A stretch of DNA of 64,000 nt. Origin: Pseudomonas cedrina subsp. cedrina. Lineage in GTDB: Bacteria; Pseudomonadota; Gammaproteobacteria; Pseudomonadales; Pseudomonadaceae. The position numbers and the translations under genes are program-made. Positions 1-8,790 of this stretch are shown in pieces. How positions within the stretch are numbered: the stretch's first letter is position 1; each line of letters starts with the position of its first letter. The stretch spans positions 1 through 64,000 of the forward strand of contig NZ_MNPW01000006.1 in assembly GCF_001983175.1 (NCBI RefSeq), written 5' to 3'. Under the pieces are notes generated by a model. It worked only from the letters and a program-made list of their open reading frames with translations. It ran no database searches and was not told the origin of the DNA.

Positions 1-127
1 TAAATACATCCATTACTACAACCATACGCGAATCAAAGTGAAGCTTGGCGGACTGAGCCCTGTAGAGTACAGAGCTCGATCCGCTGCAGCCTAACCAACA
101 GCTGTCCAACTTTTGGGGCGCACTTCA
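1..127 (+). mobile_element. Right end of an IS3-family (IS150-like) insertion sequence
   Basis: The window opens inside an insertion sequence. Positions 2-94 encode a transposase C-terminus. Positions 102-127 form a terminal inverted repeat, containing TGTCCAACTTTTGGGG and ending in CA, as expected for IS3-family elements of the IS150 type, whose ends read TG...CA. The left part lies outside the window, so the full length and the usual 3-bp target duplication cannot be seen. The element sits just downstream of the 3' end of pchP. Confidence 0.8.
2..94 (+). CDS. IS3-family transposase OrfB, C-terminal fragment (partial)
   Basis: Only the last 30 codons are present, cut by the window edge. The frame starting at base 2 reads KYIHYYNHTRIKVKLG then GLSPVEYR and ends at TAA (92-94). 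This Y-I-x-Y-Y-N...R-I-K...G-L-S-P-x-x-Y-R pattern is the typical end of the DDE integrase domain of IS3/IS150 OrfB proteins, which catalyse cut-out and insertion of the element. Whether the whole gene is intact cannot be judged here. Confidence 0.8.
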   Translation, partial: KYIHYYNHTRIKVKLGGLSPVEYRARSAAA

Positions 128-164
128 GTGGGTCAGTCGATATCTATGGTGACTGACACTCAGC

Positions 165-189
165 ATTCGCGAGCAAGCCCGCTCCCACA
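165..189. repeat. Single REP sequence
   Basis: A Pseudomonas REP-type sequence with the GCAAGCCCGCTCCCAC core lies between the IS end and the pchP stop codon. Only one arm is present, so it is a solitary REP and not a REPIN doublet. Confidence 0.6.
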
Positions 190-211
190 TTTTAACGGCG
201 TACATCCGTGG

Positions 212-1270
212 TTACTGAATGTCCTCAGGCTTGACGATCACCCAGTTCTTGTCCGCCGTCACCGCCTGCCCTTCCTTGGCCTGCGCCGCCGCGTGCTTGG
301 CGATCATGCCGTTAAGCTGCGTCATGTATTTGTCCTTGCGGTTGATCCACAGGTGGATGCCGCCCTTGGCCACGTCCACATCATGGAACAGCATATAACC
401 ATCGCTGGTCGGGGTATCGCCGCCTACCAGTACCGGTTTTTTCCATTCGTCGATGTAGGTCAGGATCGCCGCGTGCTTGCCGGCCATCCAGGTGGCCGGG
501 GTCCACAGGTAAGGCGTGAGTTCCAGGCCGAGGTTGGCCTTCTCGTCATACGTGCCGGCGGTGATCTGTTTGCGTGCGGTGGTCAGCTCGCCGGTTTTGC
601 GGTCCTTGAGCAAGGTGGTCACGCCGATCACGTTCTGGGGCTTGACGTTGTAGCCATACTTCGGATCGGCGGCGACCATGCGCACCAGCTCTTCCGAAGC
701 GGCGGTCATCACGTACACCTCGATGCCGTTTTCCATCAGCTTGTTGTACAGCTCGGCCTGGCCGGTGAAGACTTTTGGCGGTTGCACCTCAGACTTTTTC
801 ACCACGTCGCCTTCGAAGTAGCTGACCGGCACGGGCTTGCCGGAGGCCATCAGCTCATCGACCTGCACCTTGAGCTCCTTGAGGGTGAAACCCGAGAACA
901 CTTGGGCGACCCACGGGTAGCAAACCATGTCGTCCACTTCGCAGAGGCGATAGTAGTAACTGAACAGGCTCTCCTTATGGTCGGCGGTGTCTTTGAACGG
1001 CATCAGCTTGAGCGACGGGTCAAGGCTGTCGCGGGTGATCAGGCCTTTGTTTTCCATGTAGGGCAACAGCGACTCTTCCAGGTCGTAGCGGTAGCTGGTG
1101 TTGTCCATGTCGAACACCGCGAAATTACCCTTGTTGGCGTTGGCGGCGATCATTTCGTTCAGTTGCTTGGCGGCAGGCGCGGGCCAGTGTTTCAACTCGG
1201 TGGCGGCGAACGCCTGGCTGGCGAGTCCCAGGCAAAGTGCGGCGGCTAGTAGTTTCGGCGCGAGCTTCAT
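212..1270 (-). CDS. pchP: Phosphorylcholine phosphatase, HAD family, periplasmic
   Basis: 352 aa. It begins with a Sec signal peptide (about residues 1-22, cleaved after AFA), so the enzyme is periplasmic. HAD motif I is DMDNT at residues 54-58, followed by SYRYDLEESLLPY, which closely matches P. aeruginosa PchP (PA5292). Motif II is the VMTAAS segment and motif IV is GGDTPTSDG. PchP releases choline and phosphate from phosphorylcholine, in the step after phospholipase C during growth on host or plant lipids. A GGGAGA ribosome binding site precedes the ATG. It is divergent from tcyP across a 241-bp AT-rich gap. In PAO1 expression depends on choline/betaine (GbdR); that control is assumed here, not seen. 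Confidence 0.88.
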   Translation of the reverse strand: MKLAPKLLAAALCLGLASQAFAATELKHWPAPAAKQLNEMIAANANKGNFAVFDMDNTSYRYDLEESLLPYMENKGLITRDSLDPSLKLMPFKDTADHKESLFSYYYRLCEVDDMVCYPWVAQVFSGFTLKELKVQVDELMASGKPVPVSYFEGDVVKKSEVQPPKVFTGQAELYNKLMENGIEVYVMTAASEELVRMVAADPKYGYNVKPQNVIGVTTLLKDRKTGELTTARKQITAGTYDEKANLGLELTPYLWTPATWMAGKHAAILTYIDEWKKPVLVGGDTPTSDGYMLFHDVDVAKGGIHLWINRKDKYMTQLNGMIAKHAAAQAKEGQAVTADKNWVIVKPEDIQ

Positions 1271-1511
1271 AGGCGTTGTCTCCCTGAGTGAAAGACATCG
1301 ACGCTAACAAATCCCTGTGACAGTTACCGCCCGAGCGCGACCGCTTGCATCGTGATCGCGCCAGCGGCATGTGCCTGAGCGCCAAATGCTTATTCCAAAA
1401 ACGACAGTCTTCATTCCACATTGATATTAAATCAATATATTTCAAAGTGTTAGGCTGCCCGGCTCGCAATCGCAGGCTCACGCGATTGGCTGCCCTTTCA
1501 ACGGAGCTTCA
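1271..1511. promoter_or_regulatory. Divergent intergenic region pchP/tcyP with AT-rich inverted repeat
   Basis: This 241-bp gap must contain promoters for both divergent genes. The only marked element is an AT-rich inverted repeat at 1420-1436, ATTGAT-ATTAA-ATCAAT, about 75 bp upstream of tcyP. It could be an operator or part of a promoter. No consensus site for a named regulator was recognised. Confidence 0.4.
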
Positions 1512-2903
1512 ATGAATCTGCCCCTGATTCTCAACTTATTGGTGTTCGTGGCCCTGTTGCTGGGCCTGGCACAAACCCGTCGCACGAACTGGAGCCTGGC
1601 CAAGAAGGTGCTATTCGCCCTCGTCCTTGGCGTGGTGTTCGGTGCGGTTCTGCACACGATCTACGGCGACGGCCATCCGGTGCTCAAAGCCTCCATCGGC
1701 TGGTTCGACCTCGTGGGTAACGGCTACGTCCAATTGCTGCAGATGATCGTTATCCCGCTGGTGTTCGCCTCGATCCTCAGCGCCGTGGCGCGCCTGCATA
1801 ACGCCTCGTCACTGGGCAAGATCAGCTTCCTGACCATCAGCACGTTGCTGTTCACCACCGCCATCGCGGCGCTGGTCGGTATCGCCCTGACCAACCTGTT
1901 CGGCCTTACCGCCGAAGGCCTGGTGGCCGGCACCCAGGAAATGGCGCGCCTGCAAGTGATCCAGAGCGATTACGCCGGCAAGGTGGCCAACCTGAATGTC
2001 CCGCAACTGCTGCTGTCGTTCGTGCCGGCCAACCCGTTCGCCGACCTGGCGCGGGCGAAGCCGACCTCGATCATCAGCGTGGTGATTTTCGCCGCCTTCC
2101 TGGGAGTTGCCGCGCTGCAACTGCTCAAGGATGACGTGGAAAAAGGCCAGAAAGTGCTCAACGCCATCGACACCTTGCAAGCTTGGGTGATGCGCCTGGT
2201 ACGCCTGGTGATGAAGCTCACGCCCTACGGTGTGCTGGCGCTGATGACCAAAGTGGTCGCCGGTTCCAACCTGCAGGACATCATCAAGCTCGGCAGTTTT
2301 GTGGTGGTGTCTTACCTGGCCCTGGGCCTGATGTTCATGGTGCACGGCCTGCTGCTGTCCCTGGCCGGGATCAACCCGCTGCGCTTTTTCCGCAAGGTAT
2401 GGCCGGTGCTGACCTTTGCCTTCACCAGCCGCTCCAGCGCGGCGGCGATCCCGCTGAGCATCGAAGCGCAGACCCGCCGCCTGGGCATCCCGCAATCCAT
2501 CGCCGGGTTTGCCGCCTCGTTTGGCGCGACGATTGGCCAGAACGGCTGCGCCGGTCTGTACCCTGCGATGTTGGCAGTGATGGTCGCCCCGACGGTGGGC
2601 ATCAACCCGCTGGACCCGCTGTGGATCGCGACCCTGGTGGCGATAGTGACCCTGAGTTCGGCCGGCGTTGCCGGGGTGGGCGGCGGAGCGACCTTCGCCG
2701 CGCTGATCGTACTGCCGGCCATGGGCCTGCCGGTGTCGCTGGTGGCGCTGCTGATTTCCGTCGAACCGCTGATCGACATGGGCCGCACGGCGTTGAACGT
2801 CAACGGCTCGATGACGGCCGGGGCGATTACCAGCCAGGTCATGGGGCAGACGGATAAAGCGTTACTGGATGCCGATGAGCATGCGGAGTTGGCGCAGGTT
2901 TAA
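1512..2903 (+). CDS. tcyP: L-cystine:cation symporter (DAACS family, TcyP/YdjN type)
   Basis: 463 aa, the usual length for YdjN/TcyP proteins of the dicarboxylate/amino acid:cation symporter family. About eight to ten hydrophobic segments run through the protein. Family hallmarks visible are the [13 protein letters not shown] serine-rich hairpin (about residue 300), the [16 protein letters not shown] segment and the C-terminal [16 protein letters not shown] motif that binds substrate and cation. The predicted role is uptake of cystine, and probably related sulfur compounds, across the inner membrane. It is not in an operon: pchP is divergent upstream and relE converges downstream beyond a hairpin. 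Substrate is inferred from the family. Confidence 0.82.
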   Translation: MNLPLILNLLVFVALLLGLAQTRRTNWSLAKKVLFALVLGVVFGAVLHTIYGDGHPVLKASIGWFDLVGNGYVQLLQMIVIPLVFASILSAVARLHNASSLGKISFLTISTLLFTTAIAALVGIALTNLFGLTAEGLVAGTQEMARLQVIQSDYAGKVANLNVPQLLLSFVPANPFADLARAKPTSIISVVIFAAFLGVAALQLLKDDVEKGQKVLNAIDTLQAWVMRLVRLVMKLTPYGVLALMTKVVAGSNLQDIIKLGSFVVVSYLALGLMFMVHGLLLSLAGINPLRFFRKVWPVLTFAFTSRSSAAAIPLSIEAQTRRLGIPQSIAGFAASFGATIGQNGCAGLYPAMLAVMVAPTVGINPLDPLWIATLVAIVTLSSAGVAGVGGGATFAALIVLPAMGLPVSLVALLISVEPLIDMGRTALNVNGSMTAGAITSQVMGQTDKALLDADEHAELAQV

Positions 2904-2911
2904 CGAAATCG

Positions 2912-2939
2912 GCTAGCAGGGATTTTGCTCCCTGCTAGC
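2912..2939. terminator. Hairpin between convergent tcyP and relE
   Basis: A perfect 11-bp stem (GCTAGCAGGGA / TCCCTGCTAGC) encloses a TTTTGC loop. It overlaps the relE stop codon (2935-2937). There is no good T-run on either side, so it is a weak intrinsic terminator at best, possibly serving both converging genes. Confidence 0.4.
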
Positions 2940-3222
2940 TCAATCGATCGCCAGCCTTTCGGTAAGCTTCTTCACGCTCACGCTTGTCGACAGCAACGAC
3001 AAATACCGTGATCTCCTGCTCAATCACTTGATACACCAACCGATAACCGCTGCTGCGAAGCTTGATCTTGTAGCAATCGGGCAAACCATGCAGGCGGCTG
3101 GCCTCAATACGTGGATTGATCAAAATCTGAGCCAGCTTCTTTTTAAACTGTTGGCGCACGGTAGCGCCGAGTTTGTGCCATTCCTTTAAAGCGCGTGCAT
3201 CGAAATCGAGTTCATAGGTCAT
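2935..3222 (-). CDS. relE: RelE/ParE-superfamily toxin
   Basis: 95 aa, typical of RelE mRNA interferases. The sequence begins TYELDFDARALKEWHKL, has the P-R-x-x-x-S-R-L-x-G-x-P-x-x-Y-K-I-K-L core and the RLVYQV...VFVVAVDKRERE end characteristic of RelE proteins that cleave mRNA in the ribosomal A site. The conserved basic residues and the C-terminal Tyr (EEAYRKA) look intact. It overlaps relB by 11 bp, the classic antitoxin-then-toxin order. Active toxin function is inferred. Confidence 0.85.
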   Translation of the reverse strand: MTYELDFDARALKEWHKLGATVRQQFKKKLAQILINPRIEASRLHGLPDCYKIKLRSSGYRLVYQVIEQEITVFVVAVDKREREEAYRKAGDRLS

Positions 3223-3451
3223 CCAGTGAGACCTTCACCCGCTGAGGCGCAGACAGCCGTTCCCGAACTGTTGCCAACAATGCCTCATCGTCTTCGGTCA
3301 TGAGGACAGGCTTGAACGGTAACTGGCCGCGCTCTGCCACATACTGCAAGGCTTGGCGCATTAATTCAGATGGAGTGACGCCGAGTTTTTCCAGCTCGTG
3401 ATAAGCACGAGCCTTAAGGTCGTCGTCGATACGTACGTTGATAGAGGCCAT
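3212..3451 (-). CDS. relB: RelB/DinJ-family antitoxin
   Basis: 79 aa starting MASINVRIDDDLKARA, a ribbon-helix-helix DNA-binding N-terminus typical of RelB/DinJ antitoxins, which dimerise, repress their own operon and neutralise RelE. The middle (VTPSELMRQALQYVAERGQLPF) completes the RHH fold. The C-terminal part (residues 50-79) would wrap the toxin. The reading frame is open much further upstream, but the extension runs through a dispersed hairpin repeat and has no protein-like character, so the ATG at 3451 was chosen. Confidence 0.85.
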   Translation of the reverse strand: MASINVRIDDDLKARAYHELEKLGVTPSELMRQALQYVAERGQLPFKPVLMTEDDEALLATVRERLSAPQRVKVSLDDL

Positions 3452-3547
3452 TGGGCAGCCCTCACTGTAAAGACATTGGTCATTACAGTGGCGCATAAAG
3501 GTTCCTTTTGCAAGCCTGACTAATCGGGTGCCAGTCAGGCCTTTTAT

Positions 3548-3660
3548 GATCGTTCCCACGCTCCGCGTGGTAATGCAGCCCTGGACGCTCTGCGTCCGCT
3601 CTTGAGAGCGGGACGCGGAGCGTCCCAAGAGGCGTTCCCACGCGGAGCGTGGGGACGATC
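3548..3660. repeat. 113-bp nested hairpin repeat, copy A
   Basis: The unit starts GATCGTTCCCACGCTCCGCG and ends with its reverse complement. Inside is a second inverted pair, GGACGCTCTGCGTCC / GGACGCGGAGCGTCC, so it folds as a hairpin with inner stem-loops. A diverged copy lies at 45108-45219. This is a dispersed intergenic repeat of fluorescens-group Pseudomonas. Here it lies between the relBE promoter side and the folA 3' end. Confidence 0.8.
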
Positions 3661-3665
3661 TTAAG

Positions 3666-4178
3666 TTAGATTTTTTCCCACATTTCGAAGCTGTATGCCG
3701 GCTTGTCACCTTCGGCCGCATTCTCGACATTCGACACTAGCTTCCACTGGCTCCGATCAAACTCCGGAAACCACGCGTCCCCTTCCGGGCTCAACGCGAC
3801 CCGCGTCAAATACAGGCGATCCGCGTGTTCCAACCCCTGCGCATATAGCTGCGCACCGCCGATCAGCATCAGCTCGTCCACGCCCTGCTCCAGCGCCCAG
3901 GCCTCGGCGCGCTGCACTGCGGCATCCAGTGACGGAAAAACTTCCGCACCTTCCAGCACCAGGCCGGTCTGACGGCTGACCACCAGGTTCAAGCGCCCCG
4001 GCAACGGTCGGCCCAGGGAATCCCAGGTCTTGCGCCCCATGATGATCGGCTTGCCGAGCGTGGTGGCCTTGAAATATTTGAAATCCCCCGGCAAATGCCA
4101 GGGCATGCTGTTGTCGACGCCGATCACGCGGTTTTCACCGAGGGCTGCGATCAGGCTGAGAGGGAGAGTTTTTTTCAT
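3666..4178 (-). CDS. folA: Dihydrofolate reductase
   Basis: 170 aa, normal for bacterial DHFR. The N-terminus SLIAALGENRVIGVDNSMPWHLPGDFKYFK contains the folate-binding loop with the catalytic acidic residue after WHLPG. GRKTWDSLGRPLPGR is the NADPH-binding segment, and MLIGGAQLY the second cofactor loop. It reduces dihydrofolate to tetrahydrofolate with NADPH in the cytosol, restoring the cofactor oxidised by ThyA (16647-17480). It is divergent from the DUF2868 gene with a gap of only 69 bp. Confidence 0.96.
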   Translation of the reverse strand: MKKTLPLSLIAALGENRVIGVDNSMPWHLPGDFKYFKATTLGKPIIMGRKTWDSLGRPLPGRLNLVVSRQTGLVLEGAEVFPSLDAAVQRAEAWALEQGVDELMLIGGAQLYAQGLEHADRLYLTRVALSPEGDAWFPEFDRSQWKLVSNVENAAEGDKPAYSFEMWEKI

Positions 4179-4247
4179 GCCGACGAGAATACCAGAGCCA
4201 CGACCCAGCGGTTATGCTCCAACCTCATTGACTCAACAGGAAGGCGC

Positions 4248-5627
4248 GTGACTGCACTGACTCCTCTGCACACACTGTGGCTGACAGAAACCGTGCGCCT
4301 GCGCGAAGAACACGCAGGCAACCTGGAAGACCTGGAAGCCAACCGCCTGGCCCGCGCGGCCGGTGGCGACTTGCCCACGCGCATCCAGCACCGCGCCCTG
4401 CACCTGGCCGAGCGCGACGGCCTGACAGGCGCCCTCACCCGCTGGCTGCAAGGCGCGCGCCTGGCGCTGGTGCTGCTGGCGATCGTCGCGGTGATCAGCG
4501 GCGCCGGACTGGCCTTTGCCGCGATGGGCAATGGCCTGACGCCAGTGAATGTGTTCTGGGCCTTGGGCAGCCTGCTCGGTTTGAATCTGCTCTTGTTGAT
4601 CAGTTGGGCCCTGGGCCTGCTGTTTGCCGGCGAACACAGCGCCAGCCTCGGGCGCCTGTGGCTGTGGCTCAGCGAAAAACTCGCGCGTGACGCCAAGGCC
4701 GCGCAATTGGCCCCGGCGTTGTTACTGCTGTTGCAGCGCCAGAAGCTCAACCGCTGGGCCGTGGGCGTGCTGGTCAACAGCCTGTGGTTGCTGGCGCTGC
4801 TCAGCGCCATGGTAATTCTTCTTACGTTGCTTGCCACCCGCCGCTACGGCTTCGTGTGGGAAACCACCATTCTTGGCGCCGATACCTTCGTTGCCGTGAC
4901 CCAGGCGCTCGGCACCCTGCCGGCGTTGCTGGGCTTTAACGTGCCGACCGTCGACATGATCCGCGCCAGCGGCGATTCCGCGCTGAACATCGAGAGCGCG
5001 CGCCAGGCCTGGGCCGCCTGGTTGGTCGGCGTGCTGCTGGTGTATGGCCTGCTGCCGCGCCTGATCCTCGCCCTGCTGTGCCTGTGGCGCTGGAAACGCG
5101 GGCGCGCCGCCCTGCGCCTGGACTTGAACCTGCCCGGCTACAGCCAACTGCGCGAACGCCTGATGCCGAGCAGTGAACGCCTGGGCGTCAACGATGCCGC
5201 GCCGCAACAACTGCATCAGGTCAGCGGTGGCGTCAACGAACTGGAAAGCGAAGGCGCCCTGGTGGTCGCCATCGAACTGGACGACCAGCACACCTGGCCA
5301 CCCAAACTGCCCGCCGGCGTAAAAAACGCCGGCATCCTAGACAGCCGCGAATCGCGCCACACACTGCTGGAACAACTGACGCGCTTTCCGCCCGCACGCC
5401 TGGCCATCGCCTGCGACCCGCGCCGCTCGCCGGATCGCGGCAGCCTGGCGCTGATCACCGAACTCGCGCGCAGCGCCACCGCCACCCGCGTATGGCTGCT
5501 GCAAGCGCCGCCAGGCCAGGCGCTGGACGCCGAGCGGCTGGGCGATTGGCACGCCGCGCTGCAACAACTGGAACTGCCCTTCGCCGATTGCGCGCCGCTG
5601 AACTGGCTGGAGACCGGTCATGACTAA
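4248..5627 (+). CDS. DUF2868 membrane protein
   Basis: 459 aa from the GTG at 4248, preceded by AGGAAGG; the in-frame extension further upstream runs antisense through folA and was rejected. The first 60 residues are hydrophilic. Hydrophobic segments follow at about residues 70-95, 105-130, 185-210 and 280-300, and the C-terminal third is soluble. This matches the DUF2868 family, of unknown function. Its last 8 bp overlap the downstream GTPase gene, so the two are translationally coupled and probably work together at the inner membrane. No catalytic motif was recognised. Confidence 0.8.
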   Translation: MTALTPLHTLWLTETVRLREEHAGNLEDLEANRLARAAGGDLPTRIQHRALHLAERDGLTGALTRWLQGARLALVLLAIVAVISGAGLAFAAMGNGLTPVNVFWALGSLLGLNLLLLISWALGLLFAGEHSASLGRLWLWLSEKLARDAKAAQLAPALLLLLQRQKLNRWAVGVLVNSLWLLALLSAMVILLTLLATRRYGFVWETTILGADTFVAVTQALGTLPALLGFNVPTVDMIRASGDSALNIESARQAWAAWLVGVLLVYGLLPRLILALLCLWRWKRGRAALRLDLNLPGYSQLRERLMPSSERLGVNDAAPQQLHQVSGGVNELESEGALVVAIELDDQHTWPPKLPAGVKNAGILDSRESRHTLLEQLTRFPPARLAIACDPRRSPDRGSLALITELARSATATRVWLLQAPPGQALDAERLGDWHAALQQLELPFADCAPLNWLETGHD

Positions 5628-6987
5628 ACCGCTGAAGCTCGCCGTGGTCGGCCACACCAATGTGGGCAAGACTTCGCTGTTGCGCACGCTGACCCGTGAT
5701 GTCGGCTTCGGCGAGGTGTCCCATCGCCCCAGCACGACGCGGCATGTCGAAGGCGCGCGGTTATCGGTGGAGGGCGAAGCCTTATTGGAGCTGTACGACA
5801 CGCCCGGCCTGGAAGACGCCATCGCCCTGCTCGATTATCTGGAGCGCCTCGACCGCCCCGGCGAACGCCTCGACGGCCCGGCTCGCCTGACACGCTTCCT
5901 CGAGGGCAGCGAAGCACGCCAGCGTTTCGAACAGGAAGCCAAGGTGCTGCGCCAACTGCTGGCGTCCGATGCGGGGCTGTATGTGATCGACGCCCGCGAA
6001 CCAGTGCTGGCCAAGTACCGCGATGAGCTGCAAGTGCTGGCCAGCTGCGGCAAGCCGTTGCTGCCGGTGCTCAACTTCGTCAGCAGCAACGACCACCGCG
6101 AGCCCGACTGGCGCGAAGCCCTGGCCCGCCTGGGCCTGCATGCGCTGGTGCGCTTCGACAGCGTGGCGCCGCCGGAAGACGGCGAGCGGCGGCTGTATGA
6201 AAGCCTGGCCCTGCTGCTGGAAACCGCGCGACCGCAATTGGAGCGCTTGATTCTTGACCAGGACGCGCAACGCCAGGCCCGTCAGCAAAGCGCTGCACGG
6301 CTGATCGCGGAACTGCTGATCGACTGCGCCGCCTGCCGACGCAGCGTGGTCACCGAAGATGAACCGCAAGCCATTGGTGAGCTGCGCAAAGCCGTGCGCC
6401 AACGGGAACAAAAGTGTGTCGAAGCGCTGCTCAAGCTGTTCGGCTTCCGCCCCCAGGACGCCGCCGCCAGCGACTTGCCGCTGTTGGACGGGCGCTGGGG
6501 CGATGACCTGTTCAACCCCGAAACCCTCAAGCAGCTCGGCGTGCGCGTCGGTGGCGGAATCGCCGCAGGCGCGGCGGCAGGTGCCGGGGTGGATTTACTG
6601 GTCGGCGGGCTGACACTGGGCGCCGCTGCCCTGGCCGGCGCGATTGCCGGTGGCGCGCTGCAAACCGCGCGCAGCTACGGCGGGCGCCTGCTGGGCAAGA
6701 TCAAGGGCCAGCGCGAACTGACCGTCGACGACAGCGTTTTGCGCCTGCTGGCCCTGCGCCAACGCCAGTTGCTCAAGGCCCTGAATCTGCGCGGGCATGC
6801 GGCGATGCACAGCATCAAGGTCGACACGCCCCAGGACAAGACCTGGCGCGAAGGCAAATTGCCCGACGCCTTGCACAAAGCTCGCGCCCATCCGCAATGG
6901 TCGTCCCTCAACCCCTACGCCAAGCTGAGCCAGGCCGAGCGTCAGGAACAGGTCGAAGCCCTGGCCCGGCGCCTGGACGAAACCTAA
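5620..6987 (+). CDS. Era-like GTPase with DUF3482 C-terminal domain
   Basis: 455 aa. The N-terminal G domain has a P-loop GHTNVGKT (residues 11-18), a G3 motif DTPGLE (60-65) and a degenerate G4 at NFVSSND (152-158) in place of NKxD. Residues about 308-348 are a long Gly/Ala-rich hydrophobic stretch that probably inserts into or contacts membrane. The C-terminus matches DUF3482. It overlaps the DUF2868 gene by 8 bp. Known families with a GTPase beside a membrane partner suggest a regulated membrane process, but the job is unknown. The altered G4 may change nucleotide specificity. Confidence 0.82.
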   Translation: MTKPLKLAVVGHTNVGKTSLLRTLTRDVGFGEVSHRPSTTRHVEGARLSVEGEALLELYDTPGLEDAIALLDYLERLDRPGERLDGPARLTRFLEGSEARQRFEQEAKVLRQLLASDAGLYVIDAREPVLAKYRDELQVLASCGKPLLPVLNFVSSNDHREPDWREALARLGLHALVRFDSVAPPEDGERRLYESLALLLETARPQLERLILDQDAQRQARQQSAARLIAELLIDCAACRRSVVTEDEPQAIGELRKAVRQREQKCVEALLKLFGFRPQDAAASDLPLLDGRWGDDLFNPETLKQLGVRVGGGIAAGAAAGAGVDLLVGGLTLGAAALAGAIAGGALQTARSYGGRLLGKIKGQRELTVDDSVLRLLALRQRQLLKALNLRGHAAMHSIKVDTPQDKTWREGKLPDALHKARAHPQWSSLNPYAKLSQAERQEQVEALARRLDET

Positions 6988-7541
6988 GCCGCCAGCACTT
7001 GCCGAGCCTTGGCCTTGAGCAGTTCAAGGTCGAGTACAGGCACGTGCGTTTGCTTGGCCTGTTCGTCCCAATGACGCAGGCGCAGGCTGATCGCGTAGAG
7101 CGGGTCCTGCTCGAAGGCCTTGGCTTCTTCGGCACTCATCACCCCGCCTTGGTACGCCAGTGTGCGACGGCTGGCTTCGCTCAGGCGAGCGTAGTAGTCC
7201 GGCTGGCTGAAGGTGAGGTAGCGCTTGGCCAGCACGTGGTACTCCACCAGTCTGGCCAGGCGTTCGCTGAACCCTGCATGACGCAAATAATCCGCGCCCA
7301 AGCGCTCATGGCTGACCACGCCGTAACCGCCCATGTTTTCGCCGCCCTGCCCGCATAAATGCCCGATGTCGTGAAAAAACGCCGCCAATATCACTTCGTC
7401 ATCAACGCCTTCGGCCATGGCCAACTGCGCCGCCTGGGACATGTGTTCGAGTTGCGACACCGGCTCGCCGATGTAATCCGCCGCGCCGTGCCGCTCGTAC
7501 AAGCCGAAGACGTCGGCAATCGCCTGTTCCGGGCTCATCAT
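6984..7541 (-). CDS. PhnZ-like HD-domain (mixed-valent diiron) oxygenase, phosphonate associated
   Basis: 185 aa from the ATG at 7541, which forms an ATGA overlap with the stop of the upstream FAD oxidase; the longer frame is antisense-like and was rejected. The HD motif is FFHDIGH (His57, Asp58, His61). The N-terminus DYIGEPVSQLEH gives Tyr23, Glu26 and His33, matching the Tyr24/Glu27/His34 set of PhnZ with a constant offset of one. PhnZ-type enzymes use Fe(II)/Fe(III) and O2 to split the C-P bond of a hydroxylated aminophosphonate. The substrate here is inferred from these residues and the neighbours. The gene ends 4 bp into the convergent GTPase gene. Confidence 0.78.
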   Translation of the reverse strand: MMSPEQAIADVFGLYERHGAADYIGEPVSQLEHMSQAAQLAMAEGVDDEVILAAFFHDIGHLCGQGGENMGGYGVVSHERLGADYLRHAGFSERLARLVEYHVLAKRYLTFSQPDYYARLSEASRRTLAYQGGVMSAEEAKAFEQDPLYAISLRLRHWDEQAKQTHVPVLDLELLKAKARQVLAA

Positions 7542-8671
7542 GCCGGGCCCCACAAAGCGCGGATATTTCGCTCGGCCAGTGCGGGCCCCACGCTCATGCC
7601 CACGCCGGTGTGCATCAATGCCGCGCTCACGCCGGGCGCTGCCCGCAGGAACGAAAACGGCCCCGGCCCGCGCGAGCCGTAAACACCCTGCCAACGCTCC
7701 ACCACCTGAACCGCGCAGCCGAGGGTCTGCTCGGCCAGTTCGATCATCCAGTCATCGACCTGCTCGGCGTTGAAGGGCGACGCATCGCGGCCGTAATCAT
7801 GGGAGTCGCCGATGATCAGCTCGCCATGGGGCGTCGGGCTGATCAACAAGTGAATGCCGTGTTCCTGCAGGTGCGGTGCCTCACGCAGGATCTGCGCCTG
7901 TACCGGCGCCGCTTCCGGCAGGTCGGCAAAAGCGCCGTAATGCACGCAACTCAGGCCGGTGAGCAAGGCGTGTTGCAGGTTCAGGTTCACCGCCGGCCGC
8001 GCGCGCAGCATTTGCAGGCGGCAGACACTCGGGTTGAGCTCGGCGAGCGCTTCGGCCAGCAGGGTCTGATAGTCGTGGCCGGAGCAGACGATGATCTGCT
8101 CGCCGCGAAAACTTCCCGCCGTGCTGTGGACCTGGCCTGGTTCGACGTCGCGCACCAAGGTGGAGAAGTGAAATTCGACGTTCAGCTCAGTGCGCAGGTA
8201 ATTAATCAACGCCGGGATCGCTTCGCGCGAATACAGCTGCTGATCGTCCTTGCCATGCAGCGCGGCGCGGTGATGGCGGAACTGGCCGCCGTACAGGGCC
8301 TTCATTGCCGGACCTTGCAGCAGGTCGACGTTGTAGCCGTGTTCTTTCGCACGACCGCTGCAAAAAGCTTCGAGTAAGTGCTCTTCGGCTTCGGTGCGGG
8401 CGAACAGGTACGAACCGTTGCGCTTGAGTTGCAGGCCCGCGGCCTGGGCCCAGTGGCCCCAGATGCCACGGCTTTCTCGTGCCAAGTCGAGCATCGGCCC
8501 CGGTGGTTGGCCGGTCACCAGTGCCTGACCGAAGTTGCGTACCGAGGCGCCAAGCGGTGTGGCGCTGCGTTCGAAGACTTTGACCTTGAGGCCGCGTTTG
8601 GCGGCGGCGAAGGCATGGGAAAGGCCGAGGATGCCGGCGCCGATGATCAGCAAGTCGCTGTGGTGTGTCAT
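7538..8671 (-). CDS. FAD-dependent amine oxidase of phosphonate-utilisation type (TIGR03364-like)
   Basis: 377 aa from the ATG at 8671 (MTHHSDLLIIGAG); the upstream extension passes through a REPIN. The N-terminal Rossmann motif is IIGAGILGLSHAFAAAKRG with a following acidic position for FAD ribose. The C-terminus GVGMSVGPALAE is the second FAD-contacting region of the DAO superfamily. This DAO subgroup is known for its link with phosphonate genes and was proposed to deaminate or demethylate an aminophosphonate. It is translationally coupled (ATGA) to the PhnZ-like oxygenase, which suggests consecutive reactions. Exact substrate unknown. Confidence 0.78.
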   Translation of the reverse strand: MTHHSDLLIIGAGILGLSHAFAAAKRGLKVKVFERSATPLGASVRNFGQALVTGQPPGPMLDLARESRGIWGHWAQAAGLQLKRNGSYLFARTEAEEHLLEAFCSGRAKEHGYNVDLLQGPAMKALYGGQFRHHRAALHGKDDQQLYSREAIPALINYLRTELNVEFHFSTLVRDVEPGQVHSTAGSFRGEQIIVCSGHDYQTLLAEALAELNPSVCRLQMLRARPAVNLNLQHALLTGLSCVHYGAFADLPEAAPVQAQILREAPHLQEHGIHLLISPTPHGELIIGDSHDYGRDASPFNAEQVDDWMIELAEQTLGCAVQVVERWQGVYGSRGPGPFSFLRAAPGVSAALMHTGVGMSVGPALAERNIRALWGPA

Positions 8672-8697
8672 GAAGTGGTGTCCTGAATTCGAGGCCG

Positions 8698-8767
8698 CCA
8701 TCGCAGGCAAGCCAGCTCCCACCTTTGGAATGCATTCCCCTGTGGGAGCCGGGCTTGCCCGCGATGA
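8698..8767. repeat. REPIN (inverted REP pair)
   Basis: Two inverted REP arms, CGCAGGCAAGCCAGCTCCCAC and GTGGGAGCCGGGCTTGCCCG, flank a short spacer. It lies between the FAD oxidase and the substrate-binding protein gene and may form a stable hairpin in the transcript. Confidence 0.85.
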
Positions 8768-8790
8768 GGCCATCAGCCCAAACCGAGCAT

